In this document: positions 42,601 to 56,000 of the stretch, in pieces
How positions within the stretch are numbered: the first letter of the stretch is position 1
Layout of the letters: each line of letters opens with the position of its first letter
DNA from: Sipunculus nudus
Lineage: Eukaryota; Annelida; Sipuncula; Golfingiida; Sipunculidae
DNA length: 64,000 nucleotides
NCBI GenBank assembly: GCA_026874595.1
Contig: CM049306.1
Location: 76,071,642 to 76,135,641 of the forward strand
Direction: 5' to 3'
The notes under the pieces: generated by a model
Told to the model about the DNA's origin: nothing
What the model saw: the letters and a program-made list of their open reading frames with translations, nothing else
The model's database searches: none
Made by a program: the position numbers and the translations under genes

Positions 42601-45600
42601 CCATGAAAAATCTCCTTGGAAACCAGAAATTAGGTCTCTGTTACCCATATCCTTCGAGCTATGGGGCCCCAAAGTACCCCCCAGAATAGTTAAAAATTTC
42701 ATACAAAAACTTCAATATTTCAATAACCACATCACTGATGGTCTTCATTTTTGGCATACATATTGATCATGAGATGTTCGATCAGTTCCTGCAGACTGGT
42801 GGCGCCACCTGTACTGTTTGATTTTTTACGATTTTTTCCTCTATTTTTGAGACCTTTGAGGATGCTGTCATCTGTTAGCGTGGCACAAATCGTAACGACT
42901 GGACCTAGAATCTTCATTTTCGACACACTGAGAGACTTATGAAAAGTCTCCATGGAAACCAGAAATTAGGTCTCTGTTACCCATATCCTTCGAGCTATGG
43001 GGCCCAAAATTACCCACCAGAATAGTCAAAAATTTCATACAAAAATTTCAATATCTCATTAACTACATCACTGATGGTCATGATTTTCGACATACATATT
43101 GATCATGAGATGTTTCATCAGTTTGTGCAGACTGGTGGCGCCACCTGTATTTTTCAATGTTCACGAATTGTTTTCTCCATTTTTGAGACCTTAAAGGATG
43201 TAGTTATCTGTCAACAGGGTACAAATCGTAACGACTGGACCTAGAATCTTCGTTCTTGACACACAGGGAGACCCATGATAAGTCTCCATGGAAACCTGAA
43301 ATTTGGTCTCTGTTACCCATATCCTTCGAGCTATGGCACTCCAAAGTACAGCTCAGAATAATGGAAAATTTGATACAAAAGCTAAAGTATCTGAACAACT
43401 AATGCAGAGATAACCATAATTGTTTGCATGGATATTGATTATGGAGTGTTTCATAAGTTTCTGCAGACTGGTGGCACCACCTGTATTTTTTCGTTTTTTT
43501 TACGAAATTTTTCTGTATTTTTGAGACCTTTAAAGATATGAACATCAGTTAACAGGGCACAAATCATAAAAACTGGACCAAGAATCTTCATTCTTGACAC
43601 ACAGGGAGACCCATGAAAAGTCTCCATGGAAACTTGAAATTAGGTCTCTGTTACCCATATTCTTTAAGCTGTATGGGTCCAAAATACCCCCCCCCCCCCC
43701 CCAGAATAATGGAAAATTTGATACAAAAACTGCAGTATTTCAATAACTACAACACTGATGGTCATGATTTTCGGCATACATATTGATCATGAGCTGTTCC
43801 ATCAGTTTCTGCAGACTGGGTGTGCCACCTCTATTTTCAAAATTTTACGAATTTTTTTCTTTTTTTGGAGACCTTTAAAGATGTGGTTATCTGTCAACAG
43901 GGTACAAATCGCAACAACTGGACCTAGAATCTTCATTCTTGTCATGCAAGGAGGCCCATGAAAGGTGCCTGTGGAAACTTGAAATTAGGTCTCTGTTACC
44001 CATATCCTTCAAGCTATAGGACTCCGAAGTATCCCTCAGAATAATGGACAATTTGATACAAAAACTGAAGTATCTGAACAACTAATGCAGAGATCACCAT
44101 GATTTTTTGCATGGATATTGACCATTAAGTGTTTTTATTAGTTTCTGCAGACTGGTGGAGCCACCTGTATATTTGTATCCGCCAAAACGAAGTTTTGCGG
44201 ATACTATGTTTTTGACCGAGTTCCTCCACTGCGGCGGCGTTCGTTTCCAGAGAGCTCCTCGGAGACTAATGGACCGATTTTTCCCAAACTTACACCTATT
44301 ATCGGGTCACATGTGAACTGGTGCCTAACCAATTTGCGTTGACCTCTGACCTTTCCTCTCTATCCAGTGTCCATTTGTGGGTCTGTTTCCACTCATAAAC
44401 CCTCATATCTCGGGAACCGTTTGACCGATCAGGAAATAAAATTGATACAAATGTAGCCCTTGGATTGCTTTATAACATACACAAAAAATGGTGGCGCCAC
44501 CTGTAACCATGTTTGCACAGTGTCCATCTGTTCATCTGCCTTGGGTTAAAATCACTCATATCTCTGCAGTGAATTGACTAATTCACCTGAAATTCGTCAT
44601 GCGTATACATCCAGGATAGCTTTCTTGATTTTATGACAGGTGGCGCCACCTACGTTCACGTTCACGCTGATGACATCCAAGCTTATATCTTGGGAACCGT
44701 TTGACCGATCAGGAAATAAAATTTATACAAATGTAGCCCTTTGATAGCTCTGTAACATACACAAAAAATGGTGGTGCCACCTGTAACAATGTTTGCACAG
44801 CGTCTGTCTGTTAGTCTGCCGTGGCCTAAAATCACTCATTTCTCTGTAGTGGTTCGACATAACTGCCTAAAATTTTGCAGGTTTATACATCATGGACAGC
44901 TTTCTTGATTTTATGACAGGTGGCACCACCTACATTCTAGTTAACGCTGCACACATCCAAGCTCATATCTCAGGAACCATTTGACCGATTGGGCCAAAAT
45001 TGTGCATGTGTTTAGATCTCACATAGGTCTTTATCATACACAAAACTGGAGGGGTTACCTGCAAAGATTTTTGCACAGTGTTTGTCTGTTTGTCTGCCAT
45101 GGGCAAAAATCGCTCATATACATGTAGTGGTTTGACTTTTCTGCCTAAAATTTTGCAGGTGTATACAACTTGGACAGCTTTCTGGATTTGTGGTAGGTGG
45201 CACAACCTACATACACATTTAGGCTGCAGACATCCATGCTAATATGCAACATACCTCACTCTATTTCCCCTTGCCACTCAATCCATGCCTCACTATCCGA
45301 TTTTGGCAGATACATGTAGTCACTTGTCGGTTACCCGTATTCTAGTTTTAAAAGTTTACACATTTTTCTCTATTTTTGAGATATATAAATACAGACTAAA
45401 TCTTGGCCTGTTGGTTAATCTGTTTGATGCTTCAGTTGAATGGGTATATACTACCATTCTGATGATAAAATTTCCTTTTGCGAATCTCTTCCCAGTCAGC
45501 TGAGCGTCATGACCCATGGGTCACTTGTTTTATTAAAAATTTATAAAACCTGTAAATAAAAAAATGATTCAGATAAAAACTTCTTAATGGAAAAAGTGGA

Positions 45601-48600
45601 TATGCTTAAAAAAAATAGGATTATATATAAACTTAAATGCATTATTCCCTTGAAAGTGAAATAAAGGTATAATATATTAGTCCATTCTGTCCACTTGCCT
45701 GTCCATCTGTAAATTTTCATATGCATCACAGTATCTCAAAATTTTACTGTTTTTCTTCATGACAGTCTTGTCAGAGTATTAGTTTGCAATCATATATTTA
45801 GAACTTTACTATAACGAAGTAGGAGGGCCCCTTTCCTCTTAGCTTTTCATATTCTTATATAAATGAAAAACATTACAATAGAATATTTCTACATCCACCT
45901 TCGTGCTGCCCTCACTTTTCCCTTCTCCGAAACCCCATCCCAAAGTCAGCTTCAGTAAGCAAGAACAAGATGAATCAGATATATTCATACTTTAATATTT
46001 TGTATAACTATACGTCCATAGGTACCTATGTAGATTCCAGAAATTATGTCAATATTGTGTAATATGTAGACATAGTGGGCATCACAATAATGTACCTTGT
46101 CAAGACTAAAGAGATATTCTGTCATACAGTCACAAATTCATAAATCACTTCATCAGCATAGTTAATCATAACATCATATCTGTCAAATTGAAAGCTTGCA
46201 GACTACCATACACTTTAGATCCTTCAACAAATAGCCTTATCATCATTCTACTACTGCTTATTACTGCTGTCATTGCATTCATATTTGCTCAAATATATCA
46301 AAATTTTCAACCCCTCCTAAATAAATAAAAAATAAACCACTATATTTGACTCTATTAATCCATCAGTCAGGTAATTTCATTTATCATTTACTCAAATATT
46401 ACATTACATTCCTTTATAATAGCCCAACATGTCCATGATATTCATAAGCTTTATTGACTCAATATAGTATCACAGTGGAGAAACATTTATAGTACAATCA
46501 CGATCAGCTGAGCGCTGTGAACCATGGGGCCCTTGTTTTAAAGTGTACTCTGTCATGTTTTTTAAATTTTTGACCTATCACTGTAAGTCTGTATCTGTTA
46601 AGTCCAAAGAATTTCCGGAGCCAGTATATACTGGATAAATAGGATTATATATAAACTTAAATGCATTATTCCCTTGAAAGTGAAATAAAGGTATAATATA
46701 TTAGTCCATTCTGTCCACTTGCCTGTCCATCTGTAAATTTTCATATGCATCACAGTATCTCAAAATTTTACTGTTTTTCTTCATGACAGTCTTGTCAGAG
46801 TATTAGTTTGCAATCATATATTTAGAACTTTACTATAACGAAGTAGGAGGGCCCCTTTCCTCTTAGCTTTTCATATTCTTATATAAATGAAAAAACATTA
46901 CAATAGAATATTTCTACATCCACCTTCATGCTGCCCTCACTTTTCCCTTCTCCGAAACCCCATCCCAAAGTCAGCTTCAGTAAGCAAGAACAAGATGAAT
47001 CAGATATATTCATACTTTAATATTTTGTATAACTATACGTCCATAGGTACCTATGTAGATTCCAGAAATTATGTCAATATTGTGTAATATGTAGACATAG
47101 TGGGCATCACAATAATGTACCTTGTCAAGACTAAAGAGATATTGTGTCATACAGTCACAAATTCATAAATCACTTCATCAGCATAGTTAATCATAACATC
47201 ATATCTGTCAAATTGAAAGCTTGCAGACTACCATACACTTTAGATCCTTCAACAAATAGCCTTATCATCATTCTACTACTGCTTATTACTGCTGTCATTG
47301 CATTCATATTTGCTCAAATATATCAAAATTTTCAACCCCTCCTAAATAAATAAAAAATAAACCACTATATTTGACTCTATTAATCCATCAGTCAGGTAAT
47401 TTCATTTATCATTTACTCAAATATTACATTACATTCCTTTATAATAGCCCAACATGTCCATGATATTCATAAGCTTTATCGACTCAATATAGTATCACAG
47501 TGGAGAAACATTTATAGTACAATCACGATCAGCTGAGCGCTGTGAACCATGGGGCCCTTGTTTTAAAGTGTACTCTGTCATGTTTTTTAAATTTTTGACC
47601 TATCACTGTAAGTCTGTATCTGTTAAGTCCAAAGAATTTCCGGAGCCAGTATATACTACAGTTGTCTCGGCCCAAGACGTGTGATTCCGATCCACTCTGC
47701 TCCTCTCTGTCAACAACGTCTTGGGAACTACTCTTAGGAAAACACCTCGTAAGGTTCCAAATAGGAGACCCCTTTGGAATCGTATAATTGATATTTCAAG
47801 CGGTGTCAACATAAAATAATTACCTTTTTGTTGTCTTTGGATGTTTTATTAAACATCTGTAAAGTATTGGCACCCAAATAATGCTCAATAGCCCTACTTA
47901 TCCATAATTTTGCCAAGAGCTGATGTGTTTACATAGAGAACATGCCGCCATGATTACATTAAATGACCCACAGTCCTTTGCAAAGGGATTTAGACTGGGA
48001 ACCCGCTCTGATCTTATCGCTGTTGATTGAACTGGAAAAAGCGGGCGATAATAGATTTCAGTGGCGGGTACCAGTCGATCAACGTCCGCTCATTACAAAT
48101 TCCTGTATATTGTTATGTTTAAATCACGGCGGGCTTATAAGGATCTTTAGGGATAATATTTCATTAATATATAAAGGAAAGAACGTGGTAAAGTTGCCAG
48201 AAAGACCCATTTACTACCAAAGACACTAACGGATGCATTTTGGTGTGTATATTTAGTAGTTTTAAGAGTTTTTTTGGTGCCTTCTACCAGTGTCTACCAT
48301 TTCACCATTACAAGGCCTAACTCAGTAACTGTACAGGCCATTCCCACAACAAATACTACAGTCCCCACTGGTCGTTTCGTCACCACAGTTGGTTTGTCAC
48401 CAAAGGAAAATGGTGATAAAGTGACCGTCAGGATATGTCAGATGAAACTTAATCTTGCACGTCTGTTGATTGCATATTTTTATAATCAGTAATTTAGATG
48501 CATAGAGAATGAAAGAAGAACAAATTATTGAATGACAGAAGAGTGAAACGGGCCCAGAATGTTAGTTACTGTTATAAAAAAGGGTTTACACTCTGCAAAG

Positions 48601-51600
48601 GTTCAGATTTCGGAAAGTTCTTTGAGTGACTTGTTTCGTTGTGTGGCAACCAAGGATGTAGATCTTAATTAACTAATATCGTACCGAACTTGAATAACAC
48701 CCGCATGTGTGAAATAAAAATTTATTTTAATTGTAATAGATTGACATCTTATCATACAAAACATTGGTGATGAATAAATTCAATTGACCATGTAGTACCA
48801 CATGTAAATTGATGACGAAACAACTGGTGACGAACTGACTGGTATTCCAATCCGGTCTACATAGGAGAAGGTGGAAAATATAAATTTTCCAGTGACTTCT
48901 TGTTCTGTGTTATTTTTTATGTTCCATGACCTTTGTTGTCTAACCTGGGTTGTACCTGAAATCTGAAACATGAGAGAAATATGTGAATTATTAGTACTTT
49001 GAGAATATGCAGAGAATTGATAACAGAACAAGATTTGCACTACATTTTTTTGTGTACTTTCTAATAATACCAAACATGAGCAAGAAAAATTCCTTTTTAA
49101 CCCAGCACATTTGAAATCCCCTCGGCATGCACGTCCGTATGAACACAAGCATGGCTCGCACAGGTTACAGGATGCAGGCAGCATGCAGGCGATACAAGAA
49201 ATGACCAGTGTCAATAGAGACGGTGTTTCAGTTTTGGTTGTGAGCTCACATGTAATATATAACTATTGTGTGTGTTCATCATTCTTAGCATAATATTGAG
49301 ATTATGGGCAGTTTACAACAATATGAATGCAACCTGATGCAAGACCACTGCGATACATTCCTCAATATTACTTGAATCACAACTTGAGTAGGCTTACCAG
49401 CCCAATTATCTGATTGCCTACTGACTGGGGTTGTCATGGCTACAGCACACCCAGAAGCCATGTGCGTAAGTCTATTCAAACTTTTGTGACTAAATAACTT
49501 GTTAATGTCCACCAGAGGTCACTGTGCTTAGGGGTGGATTCTCCCGTGTAAATAATGGTACATATATATAATAACTAGTTTCAGTTGGTGACCCAAATCC
49601 CTGCTAGCATTCTGGAATGGTAAATTAGAATGTGAAGCAAAATAAAAAGCAGAAGGCACAGTGAAACACAATAGGATTAAATGAATTGGGGGCTGCCCCT
49701 ACACCCATTCTAAAGTCACCCCCTTTAGAAACAGCAAGTACATGAAGTCCACATATAAAGAAAGGGACTGAATACACTTCAGTTTTAGTTATTGAATAGA
49801 TTTTCATTACTTATGTTGATTATTAGATGTTTTCAGCCATTTTAGATCCATCATGGCCAGATAAAAATGTAGACCAAATTCTATACTTTCGCCTAATTTC
49901 CAGGATATAACTTTGAAATTAAATGTGAATTTTCCTCATAGCCTTAATGTTGTACTGAAGAGGAGTCAGCCAGCTATTTAAGACCTGGGAGCGACTGTAG
50001 ACTCACATTGTCTTGACAAGGTGTGTGTGTACACTGATGAACAAAATGATGATTATATTTCAATAATTCATGTAATGATGAAGTAAGAAGCAAATGAGGA
50101 TAAGTGGCAAAATCAAGAAACAAACAGCTGGATATAAAAACATTTCCCATTCACACAAGTGTCATGTCTCAGGGAGGTGAGTTATTCACTCCAGTGCAAA
50201 GAGTCCAGATATTACATGCAATTATTAAAGTTAACCCCCCCCCCCTACACTTTTTAAATAATTTTAAAGACCTACTCTCACACCACACAATGAACAATTA
50301 TCACATGACATAAAGAAGTTCCTTCCAGGTTTCAGCAGTAAACAATAATTCCCCTCACTTGGCCACTCAGTATCAACTGTCAACTTGGGTGCCTGGACGG
50401 TAGTGTGGTTAAAGGCTCAGCCTGCTCTGCAGCCTGACTGCAGGTGACCAAGGTTTGATCAGTGGGTTTGAAGACGGTAGCAGTGGATTGTCCGAGGTAG
50501 ATTGTTCTGTCTTAGCCTAATTTTAGTCTAGAGTTGGAAGGACCAGGGCATCAGAAAATAGTATGTATATATGTATATATATATATATACATTAATCATT
50601 ATAATCAATGTGAAGGAGTTTTTTTTATTCCTCTCAATGAATATTACAGGGGAAATGGTTTGCAAACCGATTTGTGCAATGCCATCCTGTAACCTGAATC
50701 GGTTTGTCTTGAGAGCTACCTGGCAATATATAACCCAAGTAGTGTGTAGGACTTCTTATCAGAGGCTTTGTTGAAGAACTTCACACTCACAGTTGCGTGT
50801 TAGGAGTACTAATATTTCATGTGTTTCTCTCTCAGCCTCTTATTACAGGTTCTCCACACATGGAAACAAACTCATACACAAAAAAGAAAAACAATCTTGA
50901 GAACTAATGTATACTTCCATGAGTACAGTTTTTGAGTTTAAACTAAAATAACAGCCTGAGTCCAGATTGTATGATCACAAAGTTTCCTGACAATTAAAAT
51001 GAGACCCACCTAGTTTGTGAACCACAAAGCAGTTTTTGTAAAGTATTAGGCCAAAAAAAAAGGTATGGTTCTGAGGCACCTTTTTTTTCAGAAACCAGTG
51101 TGCGGGCTGGCGATATTTTATTTATACTCTTTTTGTATGTTTTTGATAAAAATATCATATGATCAGAGAAAAGCATGAAAATAACAGATTTTTTTTGCTA
51201 AACAGGTAAAAGCACTATTTAACAAAGGAAATCTTATCGAAATTTTATTAATTTATCTTCTTGAAAGAATTTTTAAGATGAAAATAAAAATTAAAATATT
51301 TTCATGCAGAGGGTTAAAATTGATGTAGACAGTGCCTGAGAACCATACCTTTAATTTTTTGGCCTTAGTCATGATATTTTTGTGATTGTGCGGTTATATT
51401 GTCCAGAGGCTCAGAGCAATAGGTGCCACATTTTAGCTAAAGGAATTGCCAAAGGATGTGCTCGTGCTGTCTTTAATATCCTATGCACTACCACCTGTGC
51501 CACAGAATTTATATATTATCTCTAAGTGAACACTCAGGGCACAAGCCCTAAAAATAACAATTACTACATTTAATTATAGATCATGCTACTGTAACAGTAA

Positions 51601-53014
51601 CAAAGGATAAAAATAGGAAAGGATTGACTTTCTTCCTTACAAGGCTTACAGAGACCCTATATACCTTAAATATCAGGGTTTTAAATACTGTAGTTATTTA
51701 AGAAAATTTGAATACTTCTATTTTGTTGATTGAGGATAACTTTTTCCTATTACTCTTAGACTTTGAGCAGGGCAACAGACCTGGGGTCAATTCTGAATTA
51801 ATTTGGAATTTAAGTTTACAGGCTTCATTGAAGTGATCTGAATTGATGAACAAAAGTTTCAGGTTTCATATTTACCTAATTGCTGCTGAGGGTAGGTTTA
51901 AAGATCAAATATTAATTTGGTAATTTGGTTAATGTCAAACACAAATACTCCACAGGGTGACACAAGAAGCATGATAACAGCTTAAATGCTTCTTAATCAC
52001 TGTTCCTGAATTGTTTGTATCAGCACAACAGAGATTGGATAATATTAATAGAATAATATGATATATACTAGTAGAAATTTTCCAGCTTTTTAAAGTAATA
52101 TAATAGATATAAAATTGAGATGTAATAGTAATGATAATAGAAGGCAAAGGATAAGAATAATATGTATTACTTTCTGTTACTTTTCATTCCCTGCTGTATC
52201 ATAAAGTATGTGATCAGGTAATACTGAACTGACTTGTTCTGGTCCAGTGACTTTCTAGGATATGCCTATTGTTATAGAATCCGGTGTGCTTGAACAAGCT
52301 GTTATCCATGTAGTGACCAGTGTTTTTGATTACCTATGGTACTTTACTGGCCAGGACAAGCAACAGCCATGAGATAGCAGAAGACATCCCATAGACTACT
52401 GTTCTTTGATGACTTAAATCAGTAAAATATATAACAGTGAACAGGGCCCCCCCCCCCCCCCACAATCATGATTATAAGAATTTGTCACCAAAAGAAGAAT
52501 ATTTGCATTTATGTTAATTGGACTTGATAATAAAGGCCACTCATTTAAAAACCAAATAAACCTTTATCCAAATTCAAATAGTACACATCATCTTAAGGAA
52601 TAATTCAATTGCCCAGTAAAACCTGTCTGGCATCTATGCCTCACCACATGAAATGTGTACAAAATTAATAGAACACCTGTGATAATACTCATTACACACC
52701 AGTAAAATACACCCTAATGATTGCAATCTTTGAATTGGGAATTGAATTTGACACAAATGAAGATTATTTAAATTGAATTGGTATTGAGACTTTTCTCCAG
52801 TACATTGAACTGAATTGGAAATTTTGGAATTAAAAAAATTGAATAGACAAGGTCTGCTCAGCAATCACCACATTTTATGGAGCTTTTAATCAAAGAATCT
52901 TTCTTTATGTAACAATTCCATATTAAAACCCTGGCTGGAATTTAATTTATTGCTCTAATTGAAAGTTATGACATATTGTATTGTATATTTTGTTATTTAG
53001 GTCAGGATGGAGAT

Positions 53015-53052
<38 letters not shown>

Positions 53053-56000
53053 ATCTATCTCTCTCTGTATATATATTAGAATATGTCATGAGTTCAGCAC
53101 AGAGGTGGACTACACAGCTTAAGGTAAATAGAGTTTGGCACTGTGCCAGGTTACATCAAGTGATCCTACAGGTATGGGCAGCCAACTTGAAAGTCTATTT
53201 CAAGGTGCTCACATCATCTGACCCAGAAGGAATCTTCTATTTTTTTTATTTTTGCATAAGTACAGGGAAGTATTACAGGGATTTACTGTGGATTTTCTGT
53301 TGCTCATTTGGATACTCTTCTTGGTAGTACTAATCTGACTGTAAGAATGGGAGTTTTCAGAGGTAAACCACTGAATCTTTTCTTTACTTATCTTTTACTG
53401 TTTTACATAGTGTATCCCTGTTTGAAAAAGGTTTATTCATGTATATGTACATTGTTAAAACAAGCACAAAAAATTACTGATGTTTCTCCTCAGATGATGA
53501 TTACTCTTCCCAGTTTTCGAAACGGACATAAATTCAACTCCAAGGACTTAGCAAGCAGCCCTTAGGGGTAACAGAGTAGCATTGATTTAGATCTGGTTAA
53601 CTGCATCATAAACTAGACAGTGCTCACAACAGACCAGGGCCCCCATTCTCAAATGGAGTCCAGTTGTGTAACATGTTTCTGTTTGGTTTTTGCAGGTCAG
53701 GGTGGTTTGACCCAGGAAGCATTAGCTAAGCATGATGCTGCACACAATGATATGGATGGTGACACAGCAATGTCAGAGGCTGATGGACAGAGTGTGGGAG
53801 GGAGGACATTTTCTACCTGGGCCAGTAACTGGACTGAATGTACCAACGCTACCTTTAACAGAGTCCACCGTTATTGGGCATCTAACTCCGCTTTACATAA
53901 AGAGGTATGTGGACTAACTTGAAGATTGAGAATCTTGTCAGTGAGATAACTCACGGCTGGTATTTTCCAGGAATATTCTCAGCAATATTATTCCTTTTAA
54001 TAGTAGTTACAAAACAGCTGTGCTATCTGTAATGTGTTTTTGGTAATACAGTGGAACCCCACAATTACGACCACCTTGGGGACTGACCAAAGTGGTCGAA
54101 ATTTGGGGGTGGTCATATTTGTGAAACTCTAACTTACCTGAATCGTATATTTGGGACCAAAAATAGTGGTCGTAATTGTGGGGTGGTCGCAATTGAGGGG
54201 TGGTCGCAAGGCGGGGTTCCACTGTACTGTTATATACAAACTAGGAGGGGTTTGAATTTGTTTATAAAACTGAAAAACATAAAATGCTAAAATCTTTTGT
54301 AAATAATAACCTAATAAAATATTTGAGCCTTGCTTATGGTTGTCAAGTGGATGGCTTTGCCAGGAGGGATAACTGCAAAAATGGGCCCTTATTGTAGGGG
54401 ACATTGATGGGTATATTTCAGAGATTAAATGACTTTAAAAAAGTTGCATAAATTTACCTAAATATTAGTCTCCAGATGTGAAAATCAATACATGTTAGTA
54501 ATTCTAATTTCTTGGTCCAATCTTGTTGGCAGAGGTGCAGAAACATTTGAATTTGAATTTTTTCTAAGATGTCTTTGTAACAGAATGTTCTAGATTATAA
54601 TATCAGTGTCTAATCTTTTATTTCAGATTTTAGCAGTATTAGCTGCCATCACAGAGGTCATCAAGTCTAAGGGAGGCCAAGAAACAGAAACAGAATACTT
54701 TGCAGCATTGGTAAATTATTCACTTATAACTTGTATTTTCAAATTTCCTGTAGTGGAATAACAATTAGGAATAAAATACTATACTGTTTGGTATGATAAC
54801 TATGGTTACATCTTTAATGCAGCTTGTTGAGTTGTTGGTGCACTTCTCATAAGAATAAAAAAAAAACATAATTGACAAATATAATTTCACTTTTTAGGTG
54901 CATTTTCTTGAGTTTAAATCAAAGTAATGATTGCCAAATAAGTTTACTGGTAAAGGCCAGGATATATTTACAGAGTAATGCATTTCATTTTCAAGGATAG
55001 TAGGTTATTTGTGATATATGTAATTGCCAAATTTGTTCAGGTGTCATCATTGCAGTTATTTGGCAGTGGGTTACATTCAGATAAAAGCCTACATTTTGAA
55101 ATAATTACAGGATACATAACCTGTCAGGCATAACTCACTCCTGAGCAGGGTCTGGGAAGGGACTTGAACCTTTATCTAGTTGTAAACCTAATTCAGGATA
55201 CCTGTAACTGTACAGATGTACCAGGAACCCATACCTGTAACATAAAAATCTAGTATGTTATAATGTATTCCAATCACATGTATGATACCAGAAATGGACA
55301 TTCTGAGTTGCTTATACTTGTAGATAAATAATACATGCAGTTACTTATATTTCAGATGTCTTTGAATTTTAGTAAAATTATCTGTACCTGTACCTAGGTA
55401 CTTTCTGAAGTACCTGGACCTATAACTAGGTACTCTTCAAAAGTACCTTTATTTTTGTCTAGATAGAGCCACTTGTATCTTGCCCAACCCTGCTTCCGGG
55501 GTATCTTCTTCCATTCTTGTGCAGCAATAACTCCTGCTGAACTAACAGGGTTACACTTGATTTTGTTTGTTTCATAATCAAGATCACTCCTTTTGAAACC
55601 TTGTGTAAGGCATATTTTATTGTATCCGCCAAAACGAAGTTTTGCGGATACTATGTTTTTGACCGGGTTCCGCCGCCGCCGCCGCGTTCGTTTCCGGAGA
55701 ACTCCTCTGAGACTACTGGACAGATTTTTCCGAAACTTACACAAATTATCGGGTCACATGTGAACTGGTGCCTAACCAAGTGACCTTGACCTCTGACCTT
55801 TCGTCTCTGCCCAGCGTCCGTTTGTGCGTCTGTTTACACACATAAACCCATATATCTCCGGAACCGTTTGACCGATCCGGAAAATTTTTTTACACAAATG
55901 TAGCCCTGGGATAGCTTTATAACATACACAACAAAAGGTGGCGCCACCTGCAACCATGTTTGCACAGTGTCCATCTGTTCATCTGCCTGGGGTTAAAATC

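Larger units (their letters stand above)
39892..46538 (+). mobile_element. Composite element, family 1b, copy 1 (host of a nested insertion)
   Basis: Starts TTTTTAGCTCAGCTGAC, then a GTCC microsatellite near 39950-39990. Two ~680-bp tandem units follow (anchors 'gatgtccccaaaatctcctacca' at about 40055 and 40737). It ends ATCAGCTGAGCG...CCATGGGGCCCTTGTTTT at 46503-46538. The family 1 element at 42128-45531 interrupts it. The piece right of that insertion (for example 'cctatgtagattccagaaattatgtca' near 46026) continues the second-unit text, and the intron 4 copy (57571-60196) shows the same order for the left part. No transposase. Confidence 0.7.

Noticed and set aside
53620-53695. ATG-led start of the frame at 53620 as a gene start
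   Set aside because: The part before 53696 is intron; RRP12 similarity starts exactly at the AG acceptor and exon 1 lies at 39672-39819.
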